Notes: a model not told the origin generated them from the sequence alone. Shown: positions 1 through 7,328, numbered from the stretch's first letter. The stretch is 9,727 nucleotides of DNA from Candidatus Gastranaerophilales bacterium (GCA_910587815.1 CAJUNK010000025.1:1-9727); one strand, 5' to 3'. Numbers and translations are program-made.

Positions 1-1595
1 TTACTTGTTTTTATTCCGCCCCCAAGGCCGCCGCTATTTTCAATGTATGTATCATCGCTTTCATACTTGCCGCCCTTGCCACCCGACACGCCATATACAT
101 AGCCATCAACTACAATAGATGTACAGCCACCATCTTTTCCGTTATATCCTATGTTTGCATCCTTATTTCCTCCATCTCCCCCGACTCCTATGTTAAAATT
201 AATCTTTTGTCCAGGAACTACATCAATTTCACCAATCCATATCTGTCCTGCTCCGCCTCCTCCACCGCCATTTGTTGCAAGATGATATTCACACTTTATT
301 GGTGGATATGTATAATATAGACGCAATGCACCAGGTTTACCGTCCGTAATAGAGCTACCCCCGCTGCAATTATTTGAATGATTAAATATTGACGATGGCA
401 CATTTCCGCCGCCGCCAGCGTAGCCTCCTCCTCCGTTAATACCCCCTCCTCCGCTTCCGCCTGAAGCGTCTCCGCATACTGTTGGAGCATTATCATTAGG
501 ATAATATATACCGTTTGCCCCTCTTACGTATCCACTACCGCCTAAACCAACAGTATTTGTTTGATTTGTGCCGCCATTAACTATAGAGCCATTACCGCCT
601 AATCCAGCATTTATACCACCTCCATCACCACCCTTACCACCAATTGCTGTTACACCTGTATGACATGTGCCAGCTAACCCTCCAGCTCCTCCACCTCCTG
701 GTGCTTCAATGAGAAAATTGTTTGATGCATCTAATACCGCTGTAGAACCTCCACCTCCACCACCTGCACCACCTCCACCATTTCCAGTTAAACCGGAGCC
801 ATTCCCCCCCGTTTTACCTGGATGAGCACCGTTTCCTCCTGCGCCACCTTGAAAATTACCCCCTGGGAGTTTTCCGCCTTCACCAACTTTTAATATAAGC
901 TTTGTTGTAAGTGCAGATATATTCAAGGTTTGATTGCTAAAATATCCACCACTTCCTCCTGTTCCTCTACCACAACCTCCACCACCAGCTCCACAGATAG
1001 TTACTTTTGCTTGAATTGTTTCATTTGGATTATATGTATTAGATGCATTAGCAGTTTCTAACCATTTTGTTGCACCTGATGCAATACATCTATTATCTAA
1101 TGCAGGAGTTGTTCTATTTGTCATAGTAAAAGATGTTTCACCAGGAGTTAGAAAATCTGCATAAGTCTTACCATCTTCTCTACCTTTTATTTGAACATAA
1201 TTTGCATTAAGCCCTCCACTAGCTCCACCGCCGCCTGCACCTGTCATAAATACTCTAAGCTTTGTAACACCATCAGGAACTATCCAATTACTTTCAGATG
1301 ATGTTATCTCCTTATATCCATAACTAGCTCCACCCCCTGCTCCACCTCCACCAATACTTGTAATATTTATTGTATTAACCCCATTAGGTACAGTCCATTC
1401 AAAATCTTCATAGAATGTCCTACTATAATCCCCCCTAACACCACCTGTTCCACTTACAACAACATTTTCCCCAAACTTCTTTGTCATCACAGGAGCAAGT
1501 GCTGCCATTAAAAGTGATGCCACCAGTAATGCCATTAATAATTCTACTAATGAAAATCCGTTTAGTATTTGATTGTTCCTGTATTTTTTGTACAT
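1..1595 (-). CDS. Prepilin-type N-terminal domain protein with long glycine-rich body (3' end outside window)
   Basis: The minus-strand frame is open from the ATG at 1595 to the left edge: 531 complete codons, no stop, so the C-terminus lies outside the window. The N-terminus is a classic type IV prepilin signal: basic leader, then NG|FSLVELL (cleavage after G13, E18 as the mature +5 glutamate) and a hydrophobic helix to about residue 36. Two copies of a W-x-VP-x-GV motif follow (residues 67-73 and 104-110), each running through a short beta-like strand into a Gly run. Residues from about 200 to the edge are dominated by GGGG/GGxG tracts with eight scattered Cys (first at 170, 201, 208). Such W-VP-GV/Gly-rich units resemble phage tail-fibre and adhesin proteins (family knowledge). 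I infer a membrane-anchored, pilus-associated or cell-surface pseudopilin. AAAAGGAG lies 9 bases before the ATG (1605-1612), supporting this start. The Gly codons make the gene more GC-rich than its neighbours. Confidence 0.85.
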   Translation of the reverse strand, partial: MYKKYRNNQILNGFSLVELLMALLVASLLMAALAPVMTKKFGENVVVSGTGGVRGDYSRTFYEDFEWTVPNGVNTINITSIGGGGAGGGASYGYKEITSSESNWIVPDGVTKLRVFMTGAGGGGASGGLNANYVQIKGREDGKTYADFLTPGETSFTMTNRTTPALDNRCIASGATKWLETANASNTYNPNETIQAKVTICGAGGGGCGRGTGGSGGYFSNQTLNISALTTKLILKVGEGGKLPGGNFQGGAGGNGAHPGKTGGNGSGLTGNGGGGAGGGGGGSTAVLDASNNFLIEAPGGGGAGGLAGTCHTGVTAIGGKGGDGGGINAGLGGNGSIVNGGTNQTNTVGLGGSGYVRGANGIYYPNDNAPTVCGDASGGSGGGGINGGGGYAGGGGNVPSSIFNHSNNCSGGSSITDGKPGALRLYYTYPPIKCEYHLATNGGGGGGAGQIWIGEIDVVPGQKINFNIGVGGDGGNKDANIGYNGKDGGCTSIVVDGYVYGVSGGKGGKYESDDTYIENSGGLGGGIKTS

Positions 1596-1635
1596 ATAAG
1601 ACCGCTCCTTTTATTGTTCATTTTAATTTTGCTCA

Positions 1636-1654
1636 TACTATACCATGTATAGTA
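1636..1654. promoter_or_regulatory. Perfect palindrome, likely operator between divergent genes
   Basis: TACTATAC-CAT-GTATAGTA is a perfect inverted repeat with 8-base arms and a 3-base centre. It lies between the divergent pilin-like and XRE genes and covers the -10 of the pilin promoter. An imperfect second dyad (TAGTACAA / TTGTCTA, 1650-1666) overlaps its right side and reaches the pilin -35. XRE-type regulators commonly bind short dyads beside their own gene, so the neighbouring XRE protein is the natural candidate ligand. That assignment is inference. Confidence 0.6.
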
Positions 1655-1666
1655 CAAGATTGTCTA
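1637..1666 (-). promoter_or_regulatory. Promoter of the pilin-like gene
   Basis: Read on the minus strand, TAGACA (1666-1661) and TATAGT (1642-1637) are separated by 18 bases, and TG-G directly before the -10 makes an extended -10 element. Transcription would start near 1630, leaving a leader of about 35 bases that carries the AAAAGGAG ribosome-binding site. The -10 lies within a palindrome (1636-1654), so a bound protein there should block the promoter. This is a match to the sigma-70 consensus by eye only. Confidence 0.6.
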
Positions 1667-1710
1667 TATGGTTAGTTAAATTTTGCAAAAAAATAAGTAA
1701 TTATATTAAT

Positions 1711-2022
1711 ATGTGCTATCAAAAATTAATTACAGGTGGAATAAAAAGATTACGCTCCAATTGCAAATTGACACAGGAACAATTTGCAGAAAGAATTAAT
1801 ATGAGCGTTCAAGGATATAGAAATATTGAGCATAATAAATATCTGCCAACTGGAGATACTATAGATAAAATTTGCAATGAATTTAATATATCGCCTGTGG
1901 AATTGTTATTGCCCCAAGCGCAGGATAATACAAACAGTATTAAAAAAATTATCAACAATAAGCTTGATGCATGTGAGCTTGAAAAACTGCTTAGAATAAA
2001 TAGAATGATTGATTTAATGTAA
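1711..2022 (+). CDS. XRE-family helix-turn-helix transcriptional regulator
   Basis: A small DNA-binding protein of 103 residues when started at the ATG at 1711. The HTH_3/XRE fold spans about residues 6-68: IKRLRSNCKLTQEQFAE forms helices 1-2, MSVQGYRNIEHNKYLPT covers the recognition helix and turn, and IDKICNEFNISPVELL is the usual last helix. A short, charged helical tail of about 35 residues follows, ending KLLRINRMIDLM, possibly for dimerisation; no second known domain is visible. The frame also allows a start at 1645, adding 22 residues, but that ATG is the centre of the 19-bp palindrome and the added residues precede the normal family start, so 1711 is preferred. Neither start has a good Shine-Dalgarno sequence. 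The gene is divergent from the pilin-like gene, probably regulating it and itself. Its stop codon lies 3 bases from the stop of the convergent PilB-like gene. Confidence 0.85.
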   Translation: MCYQKLITGGIKRLRSNCKLTQEQFAERINMSVQGYRNIEHNKYLPTGDTIDKICNEFNISPVELLLPQAQDNTNSIKKIINNKLDACELEKLLRINRMIDLM

Positions 2023-2025
2023 TTT

Positions 2026-3405
2026 TTAAAGCAGATATTTTTCTAATGCTTTTTTATCAAAAAGTTCAATACTATTTTGATTGTGGATAAAAATAAGGCA
2101 TGTTATTAAAGATTTAAACATTGAAAATTCGCTTCTGTCGAATTTTCTTCTTAAATCTTCCATATTATCTGCTAAAAATTCAGTAATTAATGTTTTATTA
2201 TTTAAGCTTAGTGCTGTTAGAAAATCCAAACCTTCTTTTGTTGATATGCCTTCAAAATAAATGATATCAGGGGATTGAAATTCAATAAATCTCATAGCTT
2301 TGTCCATATTAAAGCCGATGCTTTCATTTAATTCGCACTGAAGGGTGTTTTGAAGTTTGTATTTTGCAACACTTTCTAAAGTCATTGCGACCATATTTTT
2401 TGGTGTTAAATCATTTAAAATAGAATAGACAAGATGTGTTTTGCCTGAAAGTGCTCCGCCAGATACAAGAATAATGCCTGGTGTATTTAAAAGAGATTTT
2501 AATGTATCAATTTTTTCTGTATCTTGAATTAATTCATCAATTTTTTTTGGAGGGTGATAAATTTTTAATACAAGTCGTTCGCCATTTATTGTGGGGAATG
2601 CAGAAATGCTTGCCATAAATGGAATAGAATTAACATTGAAATTTAATTTTCCAAGCTGTGGTACTTCTGATACAGTAGGATCAAGTGCGCAAAGGGTTTT
2701 TATCATTTGAATAAAGGAATTTATCAGAAGAGATGGTATGGTTCCTGTAGAATAGCTTTCTCCCATTTTTTTAAAATTAACGGAAAGCCCTTCTTCATTA
2801 TGTTCAAAATAAAGTTCATGCGCATTTTCTTTTATGGCATGTCTTAAAATTGCTCTGAATAAGTTTTGCAGATGTTCTTCATCCAAATCATCATTGTGTA
2901 ATTCATCTTGCCATTTAAAATCAGGATTTGCAATGGTTTCAATATCTTGAACTTTGCCTTTTGCATCATAATATTCGTTTATTTTTTTTAAAATGCTTTT
3001 TTCTGATCCTAAAACGGGCTCTATTGTTTTATTTGTGCGTTCTATTATTTTATCAATTGCAAATAAATCTAAAGGGTCGGCCATTGCAATTGTTAAAATA
3101 TCCTCAATTTCAAATAAGGGAAGTATTTTATAAGCAATAGCTTCATTATATGTTATAAAATTTAGACATTTTTTGTCGATTTCATAATCTTCTAAATCAA
3201 CGGATGGAATATGAAGTTTGTCTTCTAAAAATTTTAATAAATCATGTTCTGATATCATAGAAGTATTTATCAAAACCTGGCCAAGATTAATATTTTGTGC
3301 AGCAGCAAGGCCTTGTGCCTTTTCAATATCTTCAAATGTAATAATATTGTTTCTCACAAGGTCGTATTTTAATTTATCAATAGTTTTATTTGTAACTAAA
3401 TCCAT
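2026..3405 (-). CDS. MshEN-domain PilB/GspE-like protein with degenerate ATPase motifs
   Basis: 459 residues, shorter than the roughly 560 usual for PilB/GspE. Residues 1-145 form an MshEN (T2SSE_N) domain with the repeat core NLGQVL...MISEHDLLKFLEDK; the Arg and Gln of the usual c-di-GMP motif are Asn40 and Lys63. Residues 175-285 keep the secretion-ATPase N2-like region (ENAHELYFEHNEEGLSVNF, FPTINGERLVLKI). A Walker A survives as GGALSGKT (316-323). The Walker B stretch reads SPDIIYFEGIS (378-388) where the family has DPDxIxVGEIRD, so the Glu/Gly order is swapped and the Arg and Asp are gone. The His box reads TEFLADN instead of STLHTND, and the CxxC zinc pairs are absent. In the family this is the cytoplasmic hexameric motor for pilus extension or type II secretion; here I infer a regulatory or non-motor paralogue. 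It is the third gene of the kinase operon, 11 bases after the response regulator, with no clear Shine-Dalgarno sequence. Confidence 0.85.
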   Translation of the reverse strand: MDLVTNKTIDKLKYDLVRNNIITFEDIEKAQGLAAAQNINLGQVLINTSMISEHDLLKFLEDKLHIPSVDLEDYEIDKKCLNFITYNEAIAYKILPLFEIEDILTIAMADPLDLFAIDKIIERTNKTIEPVLGSEKSILKKINEYYDAKGKVQDIETIANPDFKWQDELHNDDLDEEHLQNLFRAILRHAIKENAHELYFEHNEEGLSVNFKKMGESYSTGTIPSLLINSFIQMIKTLCALDPTVSEVPQLGKLNFNVNSIPFMASISAFPTINGERLVLKIYHPPKKIDELIQDTEKIDTLKSLLNTPGIILVSGGALSGKTHLVYSILNDLTPKNMVAMTLESVAKYKLQNTLQCELNESIGFNMDKAMRFIEFQSPDIIYFEGISTKEGLDFLTALSLNNKTLITEFLADNMEDLRRKFDRSEFSMFKSLITCLIFIHNQNSIELFDKKALEKYLL

Positions 3406-3416
3406 ATTTGTACATA

Positions 3417-3779
3417 TTAATTTGTATATTTTTGTATAACATCAAGCAAATCTGAAAATTCAAATGGTTTTGTTATGTATTCATTTGCACCAGTTTCTTC
3501 GCCTATTAATTTATCGTTTTCTTGGCTTCTTGCTGTGACCATAATTATTGGAATATTTTTATATTTTGCATCATATTTTAAAAGACGACAAATTTTATAA
3601 CCGTTAATTTTTGGCATCATAACATCCAGTATAATTAAATCTGGTTTTTCTTCTTTTGCAAGTTTTAAGCCCTCTTCACCATCATAGGCATATAATGTTT
3701 CATATCCTTTTGATTGCAACATAAAAGATAAGGTTTCAACTATATCTTGCTCATCGTCAACTATTAATATTTTTGCCAT
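3417..3779 (-). CDS. Single-domain response regulator (receiver only)
   Basis: 120 residues, all one CheY-like receiver domain with no output domain. The acidic pocket D8-D9, phosphoacceptor D52 (LIILDVMMP), switch T82 and conserved K104 (TKPF) are all present, so it should be phosphorylated normally. GGAGAG just before the ATG provides a good ribosome-binding site. It begins 17 bases after the end of the histidine kinase gene, its probable phosphodonor, and ends 11 bases before the PilB-like gene. As a stand-alone receiver it must signal by protein contact; the adjacent MshEN/PilB-like protein is a plausible but untested target. Receiver-only proteins act this way in chemotaxis and twitching (CheY, PilG, PilH), although no CheA, MCP or other chemosensory gene is visible here. 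Confidence 0.95.
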   Translation of the reverse strand: MAKILIVDDEQDIVETLSFMLQSKGYETLYAYDGEEGLKLAKEEKPDLIILDVMMPKINGYKICRLLKYDAKYKNIPIIMVTARSQENDKLIGEETGANEYITKPFEFSDLLDVIQKYTN

Positions 3780-3796
3780 AATCTCTCCAAAAAATA

Positions 3797-5827
3797 TTAC
3801 ATGCCAAGAGAATAATCCTCACTCTCTTTTTTGTATGTGGCTTTTTCTAATACTATACCATACTCTCCTTCTTTCAGGCTATTTTCAATTCTATTTGTCA
3901 TAAAATCAAATGCACTTTTTTGGAGATTTGGAAAATAAATTTTATAAATGTACATGTCGTTTTCTAGGTATTCAATTTCCTTAGAATTTTTGGTAAGCTT
4001 TATTATATTTTCTTCTTTTAGCTGTTTTATAAAATTACCAGATGATTCTTTATTGCTGGCTTTTAATGTTAAAAGATTTGTAGTTTCATTTATTTTTTTG
4101 GATGCATTTAAATCTATTTCAAATGCTTTGATGTCAGAATATACAGGAATTACAACGTTAAAATTAGAACCTTCATTTTCTTTTGATTCTACCCAAATGC
4201 CGCCAAGATGAGAATCTATAAAATGTTTTGTAATTGTAAGACCAAGGCCTACGCCGCCTGCATTTCTTGTAAGTGAATTTTCTATTTGAGAAAACTTATC
4301 AAATATTTTATTAATATCTTCTTCTTTTATTCCAATTCCAGTATCTTTTATTGATATATTTATAAAGGTTTCGTTAAAATTGCATGTTGCAAAATTTTCA
4401 ATTGGAGCAATTAATGTGCCTTTATTAATTTCATTATTGTTTATAATTTTTGTGCTGATTTCAATCTTTCCGCCTTTTGGGGTGAATTTTATAGCATTTG
4501 TTACAAGGTTTGATAGGATTTGCTCAATCCTTTTTGGATCAGCGTAAATATCGGGAAGATGGTCTTCAAAATGTGTTTTAAGAACCATTTCCTTTTCTTT
4601 TATTTGGTTTTCAAAGGTTTTTGAAATTGTATCAAGGGATGTTTTAATGTTGTATTTTTTATATTTAAAATCAAATTTCCCTGTTTCTATTCTTGATAAA
4701 TCTAATAAATCTTCTATAATTCCAGAAAGCCTCGATACATTTCTTTTTGCCATATTTGCAAAATGCCTTGTAGTGTCACTGATATTATCTGACAATACTA
4801 TGTCAAGAGAGTTGTTAATAGGCGCCAAAGGTGTTCTGAGTTCATGGGATACAATTGAAACAAATTCTGATTTTATTCTTTCTAATTTTTTTAGTTCAAT
4901 ATTTGTATTTTTAATTTCATTATACAATGTTATGGCACGCAGCGGAGAAGATATTTGGTGAACAATTGTTTGAAAACATACAACATCTTCTTTTGAAAAT
5001 GGTTTATTTCTATATATTAAAAGAGTAGCGTATGTTTTATCTTTTATTTTTATTGGTGCAGCAAGTTTGTCATAATTTAAAAGTTTAGTGTCCAAATTTT
5101 GGTTTTGATAGGATGGTTTTATATGTTCTTCAAGTAAAACTTTAGAAAAATCAGCATCTGCACTATTATTTTCTTTTGCAATAGATATTATTTTTTCTTT
5201 AATGATTTCTAAAAGACTGTTTTCAGGTTTTTTTAGTGAATGTATAATGAGCTTATTTTCAGATTTATCATAGTTTTGGGCATATATTAGTGCTGAAGCT
5301 AAATCAAAGCTTAAAGTTTTTTCTAATGTTTCAAACATTATTTCATAAAGTTTTTCTTTATCAAGATTTCCTGATAATTTTGAACTTGTATTGTATAAAA
5401 CATCCAATTGATAAAGGCTTCTGCTTAATTCTTTGTTGTCTTCTTTGTATTTATCAATATTTTTTTTGGTTTTAATGTATGAATTCAATGTCGAGTTTAA
5501 AATATTTTTGCATATAGGTTTTTGAATAAAGTTATCTATAAAACCCGAAAAATCATTAGAAAAAGAATCTATAGAATTTGGATTATAAATTAATGTAATA
5601 AAAATATCATTATTTTCAATGCTTTTTATTTTTTTAGAAAGTATATCATAATTTTCAATATCATCATCTATTAAAATTGATGCAAATTCATTTTCTTTTA
5701 TAAAATTAAATGTTTCTTCTGCATTAGAATAAATATATGTTGAATGTTCCAATTCATGTTCATCAAAGCATTCTGAAATTTCACATAAAAGATTATTGTT
5801 TTTTGAGATGATTAAAAATTTTGTCAT
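3797..5827 (-). CDS. Sensor histidine kinase with pseudo-receiver, GAF and HisKA/HATPase domains
   Basis: 676 residues with no transmembrane segment, so probably cytoplasmic. Residues 1-118 resemble a receiver: D54 follows strand 3 (ILIDDD) and K103 lies in QKP, but the acidic pair after strand 1 is missing (KFLIISKNN), so it is probably a pseudo-receiver. A coiled linker (120-145) leads into a GAF-like domain (about 146-303). The HisKA domain has its phosphoacceptor H328 in SHELRTPLAP. The HATPase_c domain has the N box (N440, N444), G1 DTGIGI (495-500), F box KIFDKFSQ (507-514) and G2 GGVGLGL (524-530), all intact. About 110 residues (566-676) follow the catalytic domain and match nothing I recognise. 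It is the first gene of the operon with the response regulator and PilB-like gene. The start has no Shine-Dalgarno sequence, but a promoter lies just upstream. The input signal cannot be told from the sequence. Confidence 0.92.
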   Translation of the reverse strand: MTKFLIISKNNNLLCEISECFDEHELEHSTYIYSNAEETFNFIKENEFASILIDDDIENYDILSKKIKSIENNDIFITLIYNPNSIDSFSNDFSGFIDNFIQKPICKNILNSTLNSYIKTKKNIDKYKEDNKELSRSLYQLDVLYNTSSKLSGNLDKEKLYEIMFETLEKTLSFDLASALIYAQNYDKSENKLIIHSLKKPENSLLEIIKEKIISIAKENNSADADFSKVLLEEHIKPSYQNQNLDTKLLNYDKLAAPIKIKDKTYATLLIYRNKPFSKEDVVCFQTIVHQISSPLRAITLYNEIKNTNIELKKLERIKSEFVSIVSHELRTPLAPINNSLDIVLSDNISDTTRHFANMAKRNVSRLSGIIEDLLDLSRIETGKFDFKYKKYNIKTSLDTISKTFENQIKEKEMVLKTHFEDHLPDIYADPKRIEQILSNLVTNAIKFTPKGGKIEISTKIINNNEINKGTLIAPIENFATCNFNETFINISIKDTGIGIKEEDINKIFDKFSQIENSLTRNAGGVGLGLTITKHFIDSHLGGIWVESKENEGSNFNVVIPVYSDIKAFEIDLNASKKINETTNLLTLKASNKESSGNFIKQLKEENIIKLTKNSKEIEYLENDMYIYKIYFPNLQKSAFDFMTNRIENSLKEGEYGIVLEKATYKKESEDYSLGM

Positions 5828-5845
5828 AAAAAGATTTTATCAAAT

Positions 5846-5873
5846 GTTATACTTTATGACAGTTTTTTAACAA
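5846..5873 (-). promoter_or_regulatory. Candidate promoter of the kinase/regulator/PilB-like operon
   Basis: On the minus strand TTGTTA (5873-5868) and TATAAC (5851-5846) are separated by 16 bases in the 59-base gap after the glutamate-cysteine ligase gene. Transcription would start about 10 bases before the kinase ATG, giving a very short leader. The gap contains no convincing terminator (only a weak TTAAC/GTTAA hairpin without a U-tract), so read-through from the upstream gene is also possible. Confidence 0.4.
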
Positions 5874-5886
5874 AAGTTAAGCCTTA

Positions 5887-7236
5887 TTACTTTGCTAAAT
5901 ATTTATATAAAGATTGTGTGTCGCATACACCTTCATCTAGCATTAAATCAGCTACACTTTTTCTTCTTGAAGCCATCCATAAAGGTTTATCTAGATAGTC
6001 CTTTTCTATATCTGGCAAATATTTTCTTGAAATTTCAAAAAGATGTTTTATGACATCTGAAGCTGTCATTTTTAATTTTTCCACCATATAATCAAGGCCA
6101 AATTTAGCGCTTTGCAGGCCTAAAATTTCTAAATCTTCATAATTTAGAGGTTTTAAGAACTCTAAAACATCATAAATTGCATCTTTTGAGTATAAAATTC
6201 CTTTGTAAAATGCACAAATACTCATTGCTAATATAATATTTTGAGAATCATGGTTTCTGATTTCAAGACAATTTTTTAAACGCACATCAGGGAAAGTTAG
6301 ACTTGAGTGCAAAATATAATCATTTAATGTTGCACTATTGCCTTCATATCCTTTTTGCATAAATTCCCTAAATGTAATTTTTCCCATAATTTCAATATTT
6401 TTGTCGTCTCTTTGAATAAAGAGCATGGGGACATCAATAATTGCATCTATATAATCTTCAAAACCCTGTCCCATTCTTGTGTTTATAAGGTTTTGATAAA
6501 AAAGGTTGCATCTATCATAGCCTGTATATTTCCATGCAAGTGCTCTAAAACTTTTATAATTTGTTAAGCTATTATCTCTTATTGGGCTGTTTGCATAAAA
6601 TCCTGTAGCAAATGGGCTGATGTATGCTGCTGTTTTTAATTTTAAAATAGCATCATCTTCTGATGTGTAATCAAAATTTGCCTGCACACCTGCTGTCTCT
6701 TTCATCATGACCGGGGCAAGTTTTCCTATCCTTGGGAGGTAATCTGCCATAATTTCATATCTTTGTTTTTTAATTATTTCAATATCCGGGTATGTATTTT
6801 TAGGGTTTATTCCATAAGGCAGAAAAGTGATATTATAATATTCTCCAAGTTTATCAATTTGTCTTGCATAATAATTTATGTTTTCTAAAATATCATTAAG
6901 ATTATTTTTTGGCTGCAAACTTATTTCGAATTGTCCGCCTGGTTCTAATGAAATTGAATTAAAACCATCTTTTGCACCAATTACAATATCTGAATCAAAA
7001 ATCAGTTCCCATTCGTTTATCATTGCAAAGTTTTTTATGATTTCAGATAATACCTTGTAGGGTGCATTTTCAAGCGCTCTTGAATCAAGTGAAATTCTTT
7101 CATATTCAAGGCCTGTTTTAAGTGTATCTTTTTTACAATTTTCTTTATAATATTGTATAATTTCAGCCTTTGTTACAGGCAGATTTAATATTTTCCAAAT
7201 TTCGGAATTATGTTTTGAGTTTACTATATGTTGCAT
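5887..7236 (-). CDS. Glutamate-cysteine ligase, GCS2 / plant-type (GshA-like)
   Basis: 449 residues, a normal length for the family. Characteristic motifs are TGLEYER (41-47), LEPGGQFEISLQ (98-108, binding Glu/Mg-ATP in the family), MMKETAGVQANFDYTSE (177-193) and VRLKNCLEIRNHDS (318-331), in the expected order. By family knowledge the enzyme joins L-glutamate to L-cysteine through the gamma-carboxyl, with ATP, in the cytosol: the first step toward glutathione, or toward ergothioneine in the EgtA branch. No glutathione synthetase gene is beside it, so gamma-glutamylcysteine could be the end product or the partner could lie elsewhere. The start has no obvious Shine-Dalgarno sequence and no strong promoter was recognised upstream. 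It reads in the same direction as the kinase operon, 59 bases ahead of it, and is divergent from rsmA. The substrate is inferred from family; a related ATP-grasp-like carboxylate-amine ligase is a lesser alternative. Confidence 0.8.
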   Translation of the reverse strand: MQHIVNSKHNSEIWKILNLPVTKAEIIQYYKENCKKDTLKTGLEYERISLDSRALENAPYKVLSEIIKNFAMINEWELIFDSDIVIGAKDGFNSISLEPGGQFEISLQPKNNLNDILENINYYARQIDKLGEYYNITFLPYGINPKNTYPDIEIIKKQRYEIMADYLPRIGKLAPVMMKETAGVQANFDYTSEDDAILKLKTAAYISPFATGFYANSPIRDNSLTNYKSFRALAWKYTGYDRCNLFYQNLINTRMGQGFEDYIDAIIDVPMLFIQRDDKNIEIMGKITFREFMQKGYEGNSATLNDYILHSSLTFPDVRLKNCLEIRNHDSQNIILAMSICAFYKGILYSKDAIYDVLEFLKPLNYEDLEILGLQSAKFGLDYMVEKLKMTASDVIKHLFEISRKYLPDIEKDYLDKPLWMASRRKSVADLMLDEGVCDTQSLYKYLAK

Positions 7237-7300
7237 ATCGAGTATATTACCATAAACTTTATTTTAAACATTTGCCATAAGGGCTAATGTTTAGTCTATT

Positions 7301-7327
7301 AATAATAACACACAAGAGTGTATTATT
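7301..7327. repeat. Inverted repeat upstream of rsmA
   Basis: AATAAT + ACAC (7301-7313, with a 3-base bulge AAC) pairs with GTGT + ATTATT (7318-7327) around an AAGA loop, a 10-bp interrupted dyad ending 5 bases before the rsmA -10. It may be an operator or a fortuitous AT-rich dyad; transcription from the rsmA -10 would start downstream of it, so it would not be in that mRNA. Confidence 0.4.
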
Positions 7328-7328
7328 T

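Noticed and set aside
296..496. Minus-strand open frame of 66 codons
   Set aside because: It lies out of frame inside the long open pilin-like gene, which is continuous through it; a shadow of Gly-rich coding.
1200..1420. Short CCTCCACC-type tracts looking like DNA repeats or a CRISPR-like array
   Set aside because: They are GGA/GGT glycine codons read on the other strand, of irregular spacing and without spacers of constant length.
1481..1675. Plus-strand open frame of 64 codons overlapping the pilin start
   Set aside because: Antisense to the prepilin N-terminus, which carries a clear family motif and a good ribosome-binding site; no family features in the antisense frame.
1645..1710. Extra 22 N-terminal residues for the XRE protein
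   Set aside because: The ATG at 1645 is the centre of the palindrome, and the added residues precede the normal start of the XRE fold.
2928..3140. Plus-strand open frames opposite the PilB-like and kinase genes
   Set aside because: Antisense to genes with clear domain signatures; hydrophobic composition is a by-product of AT-rich coding on the other strand.
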